Shown here in pieces: positions 1-8,202 of a DNA stretch of 64,000 nucleotides; within the stretch, counting starts at the first letter, position 1, and every line of letters starts with the position of its first letter. The stretch is from Candidatus Formimonas warabiya. Lineage in GTDB: Bacteria > Bacillota > Dehalobacteriia > Dehalobacteriales > Dehalobacteriaceae. The notes below the pieces were generated by a model, which ran no database searches, was not told where the DNA came from, and saw only the letters and a program-made list of their open reading frames with translations. Both the position numbers and the translations under genes were made by a program. Location of the stretch: positions 2,988,903-3,052,902 of the forward strand of contig NZ_CP017634.1 in assembly GCF_002777255.1 (NCBI RefSeq), given 5' to 3'.

Positions 1-820
1 TATCCCTGACCTTCTGTAATCCATATAAACTGCCGCTGGTTGAGTCCACAGCCGCCCCGTCGGGAATTGCCGTAACGTTGCTGCCGTCAATCAGGCTTAA
101 TTGTTGGGATGTGCCTGAAGAATCCGTAATGTCTAGGGTTACCGATACCGTGTTGTCCTGATTATAGGTGACAGCAGCTCCCGTGATGCCCACCAATTCT
201 CTGAGCAGAACATCACGCTGATCCAGGAAGGTATTAGGTTCTTGTCCCTTTTTGATACTGCTACTGATCTCGGCATTCAGTTTGGCAATCTGTTCACCGA
301 GTGAATTGGCTTGAGTGATCTGGTCCGTAATCGTTTCATTAATCTCGTTTTCCGCATCTGTTAATAATTGTCCTGCCGACTGCAGCGCACCGATCAATGC
401 ATCGGCCCGTTCCTTGATCTCATAGGCGGGACTTTCCATGGTGGGATTGATCGACAGATTATGCCAGGCATCCCAAAAGTCACCCAGCCGGGAAGATAAA
501 TCCAGACTATTCAGGCCTAGTTCGATTTTATCCAGAAGTTCTAACTGGGTGGACCAAGAATCAGCATTCGCCTGTTCTCTTTGGATTCTCCCCTCCAGGT
601 ACCGATTGCTCACCCGGCTTACGCCTTCAATCGTGACTCCGCTTCCCAACCGGCCGTTAAAATACGCCGCTTCATAGGATGCACTTGCGCTCAAGTCAAC
701 TCTTTGTCGGGAATAACCCTCTGTATTTACATTTGCCACGTTGTTGCCAATCACGCTTAATGCTGTCTGGCTCGCCTTCAGACCGCTCACGGAGGTTGAT
801 AATATCGAAAATAGAGACAT
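1..820 (-). CDS. flgK: Flagellar hook-associated protein 1, N-terminal part (runs off the left edge)
   Basis: FlgK joins the flagellar hook to the filament outside the cell. Translating the minus strand from the ATG at 820 gives an open frame to the window edge (about 273 codons). The N-terminus has the rod/hook-type heptad region with the motif GNNVANVNTEGYSRQ, typical of FlgK, and a helical region with GRLGSGVTIEGV and later DQRDVLLRELV, also FlgK-like. A purine-rich AAAGGTTGGG stretch lies just upstream of the ATG. It follows flgM and flgN in the same direction, the usual order, with FlgN as its probable export chaperone. The C-terminal half is outside the window, so completeness cannot be judged. 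Confidence 0.93.
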   Translation of the reverse strand, partial: MSLFSILSTSVSGLKASQTALSVIGNNVANVNTEGYSRQRVDLSASASYEAAYFNGRLGSGVTIEGVSRVSNRYLEGRIQREQANADSWSTQLELLDKIELGLNSLDLSSRLGDFWDAWHNLSINPTMESPAYEIKERADALIGALQSAGQLLTDAENEINETITDQITQANSLGEQIAKLNAEISSSIKKGQEPNTFLDQRDVLLRELVGITGAAVTYNQDNTVSVTLDITDSSGTSQQLSLIDGSNVTAIPDGAAVDSTSGSLYGLQKVRD

Positions 821-888
821 TTCTCACCCAACCTTTTAGTTTAATTTGATCCGGATCAGAATCACATCAGATACTTAGAAATGAACCT

Positions 889-908
889 CCCCGCAAGACC
901 CTGCGGGG
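889..908 (-). other. GC-rich hairpin between flgN and flgK
   Basis: A perfect 7-bp stem (CCCCGCA / TGCGGGG) with a 6-base loop sits between the flgN stop and the flgK start. There is no following U-run on the minus strand, so it is not a convincing intrinsic terminator. It may act as an mRNA stability or processing element or a weak attenuator within the flgM-flgN-flgK unit. Role not known. Confidence 0.4.
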
Positions 909-924
909 AATTCGTGATTAACCC

Positions 925-1425
925 TTAAACAGTTTTGTTGAGAGTAACCGTTGTATGCGCCTCTGTCTTAATATTCCCGTTTTGTTGATACAACAAATGA
1001 TTACCAGTTTGATAAAACTTTAACACTTGTCCAATTGTATAATGAAGATTTTTTATGAGCATTAAATTGGAAGTATTGTCCCGGTGAAATTTCTTAATCG
1101 TCGTACTCAATTCCTCCACCAGCTCAGAAAGACGTCTTTTCATTTCACCGGAAAGGCTGTTTACCAGCGTAGTTAAGGTAACATCGGGAGCCAATCCCAT
1201 AGCGTTTAAGCATTCTGCGTAGCAACCCTGCATCTCCGTCTGAGCAGCAGAAAAATTTTTGTATGTAGCTTCTAAACTGGCAGTAACTTCCTCAAGTCCT
1301 TTCAGATCCCGGTTTTTAATGAAAGTGCGCTGTTCCAGCACCAGTTTATGCAAGTCCCGGCAAAAGCCCATCTGTTCCCGCAGCTTTGTTTCCAGAACCA
1401 CTAAATGCTCTGTCATCTGCTTCAC
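925..1425 (-). CDS. flgN: FlgN-family flagellar export chaperone
   Basis: A 166-residue, mostly helical, coiled-coil-like protein with the FlgN-type start (leucine/glutamate heptads and the segment LVLEQRTFIKNRDLKGLEEV). FlgN proteins keep the hook-associated proteins FlgK and FlgL unfolded and deliver them to the flagellar export gate in the cytoplasm. The ATG overlaps the flgM stop by four bases (ATGA), so the two are translationally coupled. flgK follows directly. Family assignment rests on length, helical pattern and position; the primary sequence of this family is poorly conserved. Confidence 0.85.
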   Translation of the reverse strand: MKQMTEHLVVLETKLREQMGFCRDLHKLVLEQRTFIKNRDLKGLEEVTASLEATYKNFSAAQTEMQGCYAECLNAMGLAPDVTLTTLVNSLSGEMKRRLSELVEELSTTIKKFHRDNTSNLMLIKNLHYTIGQVLKFYQTGNHLLYQQNGNIKTEAHTTVTLNKTV

Positions 1426-1715
1426 TGTCCTTTAATAATTTTACTTTCCACCATCTCTTGCACAATATGGTCCGCCAACTGGTCCAAGTCAATTTCGTAT
1501 GATTCCAGCCGTTCCCGAATGGCAGTCACCTTTTCGGTACGGATATCGGGCATATCCATGGCGTGGTTGATCAACGCTTGCATATCCTGTGCCTCTTTGG
1601 ATATGACCGCAGAATCCTCTCGAGGAGTATCCTGTTTTTGGGCAGTTCCCTCTGAACGTTTATTTGAAGTATATGTTTTTAGAATCTGGGCCGGTACATA
1701 TCCGTTAATCTTCAT
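1422..1715 (-). CDS. flgM: Anti-sigma-28 factor FlgM
   Basis: A 97-residue small, unstructured-looking protein starting MKINGY and ending in the conserved FlgM helix region (residues about 60-95: KVTAIRERLESYEID followed by LADHIVQEMVES). FlgM binds and inhibits the flagellar sigma factor SigD/FliA until the hook is complete and FlgM is exported. Here it heads the flgM-flgN-flgK unit and is itself preceded by a SigD-type promoter at 1750-1776, giving the usual feedback arrangement. Length matches the family. Confidence 0.9.
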   Translation of the reverse strand: MKINGYVPAQILKTYTSNKRSEGTAQKQDTPREDSAVISKEAQDMQALINHAMDMPDIRTEKVTAIRERLESYEIDLDQLADHIVQEMVESKIIKGQ

Positions 1716-1749
1716 CCAAAACCACCACTTTTATTTTCTTTTGTCTTTT

Positions 1750-1776
1750 ATATCGGCTTTCAGGCAGAAAACTTTA
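1750..1776 (-). promoter_or_regulatory. SigD (sigma-28) promoter for flgM-flgN-flgK
   Basis: On the minus strand TAAA (1773-1776), a 15-base spacer, then GCCGATAT (1750-1757). This is almost the consensus TAAA-N15-GCCGATAA for the flagellar sigma factor. It lies 35 bp upstream of flgM, immediately after the cheB stop, so flgM has its own late-flagellar promoter as well as possible read-through from the che genes. Confidence 0.85.
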
Positions 1777-1777
1777 G

Positions 1778-2818
1778 TTATCTTAAGACATTTTTTACAA
1801 TCGTCTCTCCCATGATGCTTAAATCCACCACCTGATCCACAATCCCCGCCTCTATGGCCGCCTTCGGCATGCCGAAAACCACACAGGAACTCTCCGCTTC
1901 CGCTACCACCCTTCCCCCTTTTCTTTTTAGGGCAGAGAGCCCTTTCAGTCCATCATTGCCCATCCCGGTTAGGATCACGCCCAAAGCTTGCTCTCCATAG
2001 ACATCCGCTACAGAAGAGATCATGTCGTCTACCGAGGGTTTAAAAGCCGATCGGGTGGTAAGGGCATCCAATTCGGCTCTTATTTCCTCCCCCGTTTTTT
2101 TCACTGTAAAAACGCTTCCCGCAGGAGCTATGTATACCTGTCCCGCTTTGATCACAGTCCCCCGTTCGGCTTCCACAACCGTGATGTGGCTGATCTTATC
2201 CAGCCTCTCCGCCATGGGACGGGTAAAACCTTTGGGAATATGCTGCACCACGATCACAGCAACAGGAAAATTTTTCGGTAAAACAGGAATAATCTGCTGC
2301 AAAGCAGCAGGTCCCCCCGTGGAACATCCAATCGCCACCATTTTCAGAGGAGAGCTTTTTTTGCCCAGGACCGGGATCGAGCCCGCGGGCTTGGGCAGAG
2401 GCCTTTTTCCATGGACGGTGGATGTGGCTGCCGTTTTGATTTTCTCCGGCAGTTCTTTCTCAAACTTTTCCAGAGCCCGGGCATCCATGAAGCCCGGTTT
2501 CTGGATAAAGTCAACGGCGCCCAGTTCCAAAGCCCTCAAGGTCTCGACAGTGCCCTGGGCCGTCAAAGCGCTCAACATGACCACCGGAACCGGGTAATCC
2601 TCCATGATCCGTTTCAACGCTTCCAAACCGTCTACTCCCGGCATTTCCACGTCCATCGTCACCACATGGGGCTGCAGAGCGGCAATCTTACGCAGGGCGT
2701 CCTCCCCATTCCTTGCCGCATCCGTGACGATAATTTCCGGGTCCTGCTCCAGTATTTTTTTAAGGCGCAGCCTGATCACCGCAGAATCATCAACAATGAG
2801 GACTTTTATTTTTTGCAC
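1778..2818 (-). CDS. cheB: Chemotaxis response regulator protein-glutamate methylesterase
   Basis: CheB removes methyl groups from, and deamidates, chemoreceptor glutamates/glutamines in the cytoplasm, resetting receptors during adaptation. The 346 residues show an N-terminal receiver domain with the phosphorylated aspartate in TMDVEMPG (about residue 55), a linker rich in lysine and proline, and the methylesterase domain with the catalytic serine in GCSTGGP, histidine in HIPKGF, and aspartate in GMGNDG. It follows cheA by 26 bp in the same direction and is the last gene of the cheW-cheA-cheB unit. Length is normal. No CheR is in the window. Confidence 0.96.
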   Translation of the reverse strand: MQKIKVLIVDDSAVIRLRLKKILEQDPEIIVTDAARNGEDALRKIAALQPHVVTMDVEMPGVDGLEALKRIMEDYPVPVVMLSALTAQGTVETLRALELGAVDFIQKPGFMDARALEKFEKELPEKIKTAATSTVHGKRPLPKPAGSIPVLGKKSSPLKMVAIGCSTGGPAALQQIIPVLPKNFPVAVIVVQHIPKGFTRPMAERLDKISHITVVEAERGTVIKAGQVYIAPAGSVFTVKKTGEEIRAELDALTTRSAFKPSVDDMISSVADVYGEQALGVILTGMGNDGLKGLSALKRKGGRVVAEAESSCVVFGMPKAAIEAGIVDQVVDLSIMGETIVKNVLR

Positions 2819-2844
2819 ATTGCTTCCCGCCTTATCCTTTTTTG

Positions 2845-4866
2845 CTAGCTTGCCGCTTCCAACACGTTAATTAAACTCCTCACATCAATAATGAGGGCCA
2901 CTTTTCCATCACCCAGAATGGTGGCGCCGGCAAATCCCGGAACCTTGCCCAAGTAATCACCTAAACCCTTGATGACAATTTCCTGTTCTCCCACCAAGTC
3001 GTCCACAATAATGCCGATCTTTTCTCCGTCCATACTGACCACTACCACGTAAAGATATTCCGCATCCCCGTCCACCTCGTCGTCGAAGAGACGTCTCAGG
3101 CGGACCAAGGGAAGTACATGACCCCGCAGCATAATGACTTCACAGCTTTTTATGGATTGAATGTCTTTTTTATGTATTCTTAAGGTCTCCAGGACATTGG
3201 ACAGAGGGAAGGCATAAATCTCATCAAGATTCCCCACCAGCAAGGACTGGATAATTGCCAGCGTTAAGGGAAGTTTTACCGTAAACTTGGTTCCTTTGCC
3301 CAGGACGGTATGAATTTCCACAAATCCGTTCACTTGTTCGATCAGCTTGCGCACAACATCCATGCCTACGCCTCGTCCCGAGACATCGTCAATCTCTTTA
3401 GCCGTAGAAAATCCGGGCAGAAAAATCAGGTTTAAAGCCTCACGGGTGGACATGGTGTTAGCTCTCTCTTGAGAAAGCAAGCCTTTTTCCACAGCGTGAC
3501 GCTTCAGTTTTTCCTCATCCATGCCCCGGCCGTCGTCTTCCACTTCAATGACGATATGATTTTCCTGCTGCCTAGCCCGCAAGCATACTTTCCCTGTGAG
3601 AGGCTTCCCTGCTTTCTTTCTTTCTTCGGGAAGCTCCAGACCATGATCCACCGCATTGCGGATCAGGTGAATCAAAGGATCGGCAATAGCTTCAATTAAA
3701 GTACGGTCCAGCTCCGTTTCTTTTCCTTCAATAATTAATTGGATATCCTTTCCAAATCTTTGGGACAAATCCCGCACCATGCGGGGGAACCTGTTAAAGA
3801 CCTGGGCAATGGGCAGCATCCTGGTTTTCATGATTTCTTCCTGCAGTTCATTGGTGACCCTGGCCAAATGAGATGAAATCTGGCGTAAGGAAACAATATC
3901 ACCGTCTCCCCCGTACCTGTTTTCAAAAACATTATTCAGCTGGGTCAAGCGGGTGCGGTCAATGACCAGCTCACCGATGAGATTCATTAAGGTATCCAGT
4001 TTCCGAATATCCACCCGAACGGTGTGGGAAACATTTTTTTCTCCCTCCTTCTTGTCCGAAGGATCTTTCTCCCTTTTTACCTCCTCTTCCTGCTCTTCAC
4101 CGGAAGACTGAAGATTTTGTTCCTCCTCCTGCTCCCAGGATAATACCTTCACATCAAAAGAGGCGATGTCAGCCACCGTATTGATTAATTGTTGAATGGT
4201 ATTAAAATTCCGGTCGGTAAGAATAATGACATCGATTTCATCCTCTTCTATATCGTCCCCCAGGGCTTCCCTGGTGGGATGAGACCGGAGCACCTGACCC
4301 ACCCCGGATAAATTCTCCAGGAGAATCATGGCCCGAACAGTTTTCATCATGCATTGAGCGTCAAAAATTGCTCTCACACCATAAGGCTGGAGCCCTTTTG
4401 CCGCGTTTTCCCTGATCAGTCTGGTTTCCTCTTCGGTTAAAAGCCAAAAATCCTTCTTCTCCGGCACAGTGCTTTGATGTTCTGCCATTTCTTGTTGGGA
4501 ATAGGTGTGAAGCTTCTCTACCAGTACCTTAATATCAGACTTCTCTTCTCCGTCATGAATTTCATTTTGCAGAATTTTTAAGCAATCAAGACACTCGAAC
4601 AATAAAGAAACCAGTTCGGAACTTACTTCCATATCGTTATGACGAAACCGGTCCAAAACATTTTCAATCTCATGGGTCAGGTGGGACATCTTTTCAAAAC
4701 CCATGATCCCGGAAGAGCCTTTTACCGTATGGGCGGCGCGAAAAATCTCATCAATGGTCTCTCCATCTACTCCATTCTTCTCCAAGAGTAAAAGTCCATT
4801 ACTCATGACTTCCAGCTTTTCATTCAATTCATCGAAAAATACGTCTATTTCTTCTTGCGAGAACAT
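2845..4866 (-). CDS. cheA: Chemotaxis histidine kinase CheA
   Basis: CheA autophosphorylates in response to receptors and passes phosphate to CheY and CheB. The protein has an N-terminal Hpt domain with the phosphorylated histidine in RAAHTVKGSSG, a middle region (about 150-270) in the position of P2, the dimerisation helices, the ATPase domain with N-box HLIRNAVDHG, DDGRGMD and GRGVGMDVV, and a CheW-like C-terminus. I place the start at 4866 (MFSQEE...) because GGGGGTGA lies 6-8 bases upstream; an ATG seven codons earlier (4887) has no ribosome-binding site. About 673 residues, normal. It is downstream of cheW and shares its SigD promoter. Confidence 0.96.
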   Translation of the reverse strand: MFSQEEIDVFFDELNEKLEVMSNGLLLLEKNGVDGETIDEIFRAAHTVKGSSGIMGFEKMSHLTHEIENVLDRFRHNDMEVSSELVSLLFECLDCLKILQNEIHDGEEKSDIKVLVEKLHTYSQQEMAEHQSTVPEKKDFWLLTEEETRLIRENAAKGLQPYGVRAIFDAQCMMKTVRAMILLENLSGVGQVLRSHPTREALGDDIEEDEIDVIILTDRNFNTIQQLINTVADIASFDVKVLSWEQEEEQNLQSSGEEQEEEVKREKDPSDKKEGEKNVSHTVRVDIRKLDTLMNLIGELVIDRTRLTQLNNVFENRYGGDGDIVSLRQISSHLARVTNELQEEIMKTRMLPIAQVFNRFPRMVRDLSQRFGKDIQLIIEGKETELDRTLIEAIADPLIHLIRNAVDHGLELPEERKKAGKPLTGKVCLRARQQENHIVIEVEDDGRGMDEEKLKRHAVEKGLLSQERANTMSTREALNLIFLPGFSTAKEIDDVSGRGVGMDVVRKLIEQVNGFVEIHTVLGKGTKFTVKLPLTLAIIQSLLVGNLDEIYAFPLSNVLETLRIHKKDIQSIKSCEVIMLRGHVLPLVRLRRLFDDEVDGDAEYLYVVVVSMDGEKIGIIVDDLVGEQEIVIKGLGDYLGKVPGFAGATILGDGKVALIIDVRSLINVLEAAS

Positions 4867-4902
4867 CTGCTCACCCCCGTTAATCATAGATGATAAAATC
4901 GC

Positions 4903-5382
4903 TTAGGCAATTTCGTTTTTGCCAATTTGACTGAACACATCGCTCACTTCCAGCAGCATCACCAGCTTGTCCTCCACTTTACCCACCGCCCGGATAAACT
5001 TGGCGTCAAAACCGGCGGCTGTAGCAGGCAGCGGTTCCAAATCTTCCTGGGTCAAGCGCAATACTTCCGTAACCGCATCTACAATCATGCCCACAATGGC
5101 TGTTCCGGCTTCCACAATAATAATTCGTGTATCTTCCGTAACTTCGGTAGTCCAATCTACGGAAAAACGTTTCCGCATATCCACAACCGGTATTATTTTT
5201 CCCCGTAAGTTAATAACTCCTTTCAAAAAAGGAGGTGTTCTGGGTACACGGGTAATATGCTCCATGAGAATAATTTCGTGTACCGAGGCAATATCAATGG
5301 CATAATGCTGATCCCATAGTTTAAATACTACCAATTGTTCATAGGCCGACTCATTGTTGTTTATTGTTGTTTCCCGGGTCAT
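4903..5382 (-). CDS. cheW: Chemotaxis coupling protein CheW
   Basis: CheW bridges chemoreceptors and CheA in the signalling array. The 159-residue sequence is a single CheW domain with VVFKLWDQHYAIDIASVHEI near the N-terminus and the family signature GVINLRGKIIPVVDMR in the middle. A strong ribosome-binding site (AAGGAGG) lies 7 bases before the ATG. It begins the cheW-cheA-cheB operon, with a SigD-type promoter at 5433-5459. Confidence 0.96.
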   Translation of the reverse strand: MTRETTINNNESAYEQLVVFKLWDQHYAIDIASVHEIILMEHITRVPRTPPFLKGVINLRGKIIPVVDMRKRFSVDWTTEVTEDTRIIIVEAGTAIVGMIVDAVTEVLRLTQEDLEPLPATAAGFDAKFIRAVGKVEDKLVMLLEVSDVFSQIGKNEIA

Positions 5383-5432
5383 TATTAAACCTCCTTATCC
5401 CTTAAAAAAGGGTATTATCCTCCATTTACTTA

Positions 5433-5459
5433 TTATCGACAGGAAAAAACAAACCTTTA
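5433..5459 (-). promoter_or_regulatory. SigD (sigma-28) promoter for cheW-cheA-cheB
   Basis: TAAA (5456-5459), exactly 15 bases, then GTCGATAA (5433-5440) on the minus strand; one mismatch to the consensus GCCGATAA. It lies about 50 bp upstream of the cheW start. Together with the flgM promoter it indicates that both chemotaxis and late flagellar genes here are in the SigD regulon. Confidence 0.8.
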
Positions 5460-5558
5460 GACTTTTCAGGTTTTTTTATCAAAAAAAAGAGAAAAATATG
5501 AAAGCGAAAAAATATATTTTGCGGAATGAATAAATTGATTCCAAAGGAGGTTATGTTC

Positions 5559-5726
5559 ATGAAAAGAGATAGACTGCGTACCAAAGGCGAATTGGTCAAC
5601 CACCAGCAGGACCCGAAAGAATACCATGAATTAAATTCGTTTGCCCGGACCCAAAGAGAAAATCCCGTGAAAACAGCGCCGAATAATATGACCACCAAAA
5701 GCAGAGTTCCCAACGAAAAAGACTAA
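5559..5726 (+). CDS. Small hydrophilic protein of unknown function (55 aa)
   Basis: A short, highly charged protein (start MKRDRLRTKGELVNHQQDP) without Cys or membrane segment. AAAGGAGG ends 8 bases before the ATG at 5559, which is why I prefer it over the ATG at 5553 or the upstream in-frame ATG at 5526. It is divergent from cheW and followed by a strong terminator (5745-5802), so it is a single-gene unit. Size and composition resemble minor spore or stress proteins of Firmicutes, but I recognise no family and do not assign one. Confidence 0.7.
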   Translation: MKRDRLRTKGELVNHQQDPKEYHELNSFARTQRENPVKTAPNNMTTKSRVPNEKD

Positions 5727-5744
5727 ATAACCAATGGCTCCTGC

Positions 5745-5802
5745 CCGGTCTACCGTCCACTGACAATCCAAGCTCCTGCAGACGACGGTAGACCGGTTTT
5801 TC
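5745..5802 (+). terminator. Intrinsic terminator after the small hydrophilic protein
   Basis: A perfect 13-bp stem (5745-5757 with 5784-5796, arms CCGGTCTACCGTC / GACGGTAGACCGG), a 26-base loop, then TTTTTC on the plus strand. It stops plus-strand transcription before the convergent hemY gene. Confidence 0.85.
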
Positions 5803-5827
5803 CCTTCTTAAGGCAATCGTGATTCCT

Positions 5828-7243
5828 TTATTCCCTTGTTCCGTGCAGAAAGCGCATCACGTTTTCGGCAGCGTTCATGCCGTCGTTAATACAATCCGGC
5901 ACTCCGATCCCCCTGTAGCAACCCCCCGCCAGATAAAATCCCGGCAGAGACTTTAAGCGCTGTTCCACCCTGTGCAATCTTTCCAAATGGCCCATGGTGT
6001 ACTGAGGCCGGGCGTGAATCCAGCGATGGATCCGAGACATCACGGGATTGGAGGAAATGCCCAGAATAGATTTGAGGTCCTGTTTTACCCAGTGGAGAAT
6101 TTCTTCTTCCCCGGCACAGGCAAGATGAGAATTCTTCGCCCCCCCGACAAAAGTCCGCAGCAAAACAGAATCCTCGTCCGGCATCCGGTAATTCCATTTA
6201 ATGGAGCTGAAGGTAACCGCATTGATTTTTCTCTGCTCCACATGGGGTATGAGAAAACCAAAAGAGGCAGGGGAAAAAGGCAGTTGCTCCCTCCGGAAGG
6301 CCAAAGATACCGTGGCGGAAGAAGCCATGGGAGTTTCCTCCAGGATATCGGCACTGGCAGCATCCCAGCCCCGGATTAACGCGGCGGCTTCAGGAGCGGG
6401 AAGGGCGAAAATAACGGCATCAGCGGTGATCTCCCCAAATCCGTCCCCAAGTATCTGGTAATGGGTTCCTGATCGTCCTACTTTGACGACCTCTTTTCCT
6501 TTCAGAATCCTTCCCCCCAGCTTTTTTTCCAAAGCGTCCGTTAATTCACCCATGCCATTTTTAAAGGACATAAAATAGGTTCCGGGTTTGCCGCCGGATC
6601 CCTCTGGCCTTTTGGCCGGAGACCGCCTTCGGGCGGCTAACATCGCCCTGATTAAGCTGCCGTAATTTCTTTCCATATCGAGAAACCGGGGAAAACTGGC
6701 CTTTAAGCTCATGGTTTCCGGATTTCCTCCATGAATCCCGCCAATGAGAGGCTCGGCAATTTTATCCAGCGCCTCCCGCCCTAAACGGCGCACTACAAAG
6801 TTGTGCAAAGTTTCATCATCGTCATCCTTCTTTCGGGGCAGCACAAAATCCAAGGCCATGCGCATTTTCCCCGGCCAGGATATTAAAGGACTCAAAGCAA
6901 AAGGAACAATTTTGGTGGGAACCATCAGCATCAGTCCTTCGGGAAGGGCGTGCACCCTGCCGCCGGAATAGACATAGGTTCCTTTAAATTCATCATTCGT
7001 GCCGATTAGACTGTCTGCCAGGCCGATTTTTTCTGCCAGTTTAATCACCGAAGGCTTTTCCGAGAGAAAACAATCAGGGCCTCCTTCCACCAGAAACCCG
7101 TCATGAGTTTCCGTAAGGATTTTCCCGCCTAATCTAGCATCCTTTTCGATCAACGTATATTCTATATTTTCCCCTTTTTCTTCCAGCGCATAAGCTGCCG
7201 CCAGGCCGGCAATACCTCCGCCGATGATAGCTACTTTTTTCAT
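5828..7243 (-). CDS. hemY: Coproporphyrinogen/protoporphyrinogen III oxidase, HemY/CgoX type
   Basis: An FAD-dependent oxidase of the porphyrinogen-to-porphyrin step. The N-terminal dinucleotide-binding motif is GGGIAGLAAAY (residues about 6-16) and the C-terminal FAD-binding end is YLAGGCYRGIGVPDCI. About 471 residues, the usual size. The start at 7243 has GGAG eight bases upstream; a GTG three codons earlier is possible. It is the last gene of hemE-hemH-hemY, the order used by Firmicutes that make haem through coproporphyrin. In that pathway the substrate is coproporphyrinogen III (inference from family and context). The HemY-type enzyme normally uses oxygen, which is notable if the host is strictly anaerobic. 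Confidence 0.93.
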   Translation of the reverse strand: MKKVAIIGGGIAGLAAAYALEEKGENIEYTLIEKDARLGGKILTETHDGFLVEGGPDCFLSEKPSVIKLAEKIGLADSLIGTNDEFKGTYVYSGGRVHALPEGLMLMVPTKIVPFALSPLISWPGKMRMALDFVLPRKKDDDDETLHNFVVRRLGREALDKIAEPLIGGIHGGNPETMSLKASFPRFLDMERNYGSLIRAMLAARRRSPAKRPEGSGGKPGTYFMSFKNGMGELTDALEKKLGGRILKGKEVVKVGRSGTHYQILGDGFGEITADAVIFALPAPEAAALIRGWDAASADILEETPMASSATVSLAFRREQLPFSPASFGFLIPHVEQRKINAVTFSSIKWNYRMPDEDSVLLRTFVGGAKNSHLACAGEEEILHWVKQDLKSILGISSNPVMSRIHRWIHARPQYTMGHLERLHRVEQRLKSLPGFYLAGGCYRGIGVPDCINDGMNAAENVMRFLHGTRE

Positions 7244-7299
7244 ATCCACCACTCCGTAATTTCATTGCTGATTATTATGTATTTTTTCTTCATCATCTT

Positions 7300-8202
7300 T
7301 CACAGGGTTGCCGCCAAAGCTTTTATCAAAAAGGGAGAATCGTTTAGGGCCGGGCAGCGTTGGAACCCCATCCCTAAAGAAACCGCTTTGTTTTTAGCCT
7401 CAATATCCAGGTCATATAGTGTCTCCATGTGGTCGGACACAAACCCAATGGGAACGGCGAGAACCTGCTTTTCTCCCTGGGAGGCCAGCATCTCGATGAT
7501 TTCTCCCACCTGGGGTCCTAACCATTTTCCCGGCTTCATCCCCTTGCTTTGAAAAGCTGAAAAAACATGTCCGTGCTTCACCCTGGCCATAACGGCAGCT
7601 ACGGAATCTTGAAACTGTTTTTGATAGCATCCTGCATCTTCAGGATCATCCTCAGAAAGGCTATGGGCCGAAAAAATCACAGTAACTTCCTCAGGAGCGG
7701 AAAAATGTTTCAGGCCGGCAGTCACTTTTTCTCCCACTGCTTCAATAAAAAAAGGATGGGTGTGCCACTGTTTACCGAAAGAAACTCCTATCCCCTGCTG
7801 CTCTGCCTCTACTGCCTCCCGCACCGCTTGGAAGTATGCCCCGGTACTTGTTTTTGAGAAAAAAGGAGCCAGGCTTACAGCCACCACATGGTCTATCCCT
7901 TCTTCCGCCATCTGCCGCACACTGTCCTTGATAAAAGGCTTGCCATGAAGCATGCCCATATAGACAGGGTAGTCTTTCCCCTGTCCTTTCAATTCTTCCC
8001 TTAACCCGGCTGCCTGAGAGGTGGTGATCGAGAGCAGGGGAGAACTTCCCCCGATAGAGGAATACCTTTCTGTGATCTTGTCCAGCATTTCTCCGGGTAC
8101 CTTTTTCCCTTTCAGAATATGGGATAAAAAAGGTTCTATTTCTTCAGGAGTATGCGGGCTGCCAAAATTCAGCAGCAGGATACCGGTTGCTCCCTTATTC
8201 AT
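7300..8202 (-). CDS. hemH: Ferrochelatase (coproporphyrin ferrochelatase type)
   Basis: Inserts Fe2+ into the porphyrin ring. The 300-residue protein has the ferrochelatase start GILLLNFGSPHTPEE, the catalytic histidine in FSAHSL (about residue 180) and the glutamate in GFVSDHMETLYDLDIE (about 250-265). The length is close to the short, soluble Firmicute enzymes. Its ATG overlaps the end of hemE by 8 bases, showing coupling, and hemY follows after 56 bp. Given the hemEHY order it probably acts on coproporphyrin III. Confidence 0.95.
   Translation of the reverse strand: MNKGATGILLLNFGSPHTPEEIEPFLSHILKGKKVPGEMLDKITERYSSIGGSSPLLSITTSQAAGLREELKGQGKDYPVYMGMLHGKPFIKDSVRQMAEEGIDHVVAVSLAPFFSKTSTGAYFQAVREAVEAEQQGIGVSFGKQWHTHPFFIEAVGEKVTAGLKHFSAPEEVTVIFSAHSLSEDDPEDAGCYQKQFQDSVAAVMARVKHGHVFSAFQSKGMKPGKWLGPQVGEIIEMLASQGEKQVLAVPIGFVSDHMETLYDLDIEAKNKAVSLGMGFQRCPALNDSPFLIKALAATL

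Noticed and set aside
438-677. Plus-strand ORF of 79 residues
   Set aside because: Shadow of flgK on the opposite strand.
1988-2848. Several plus-strand ORFs over cheB
   Set aside because: Antisense frames of a conserved gene, with no protein-like motifs.
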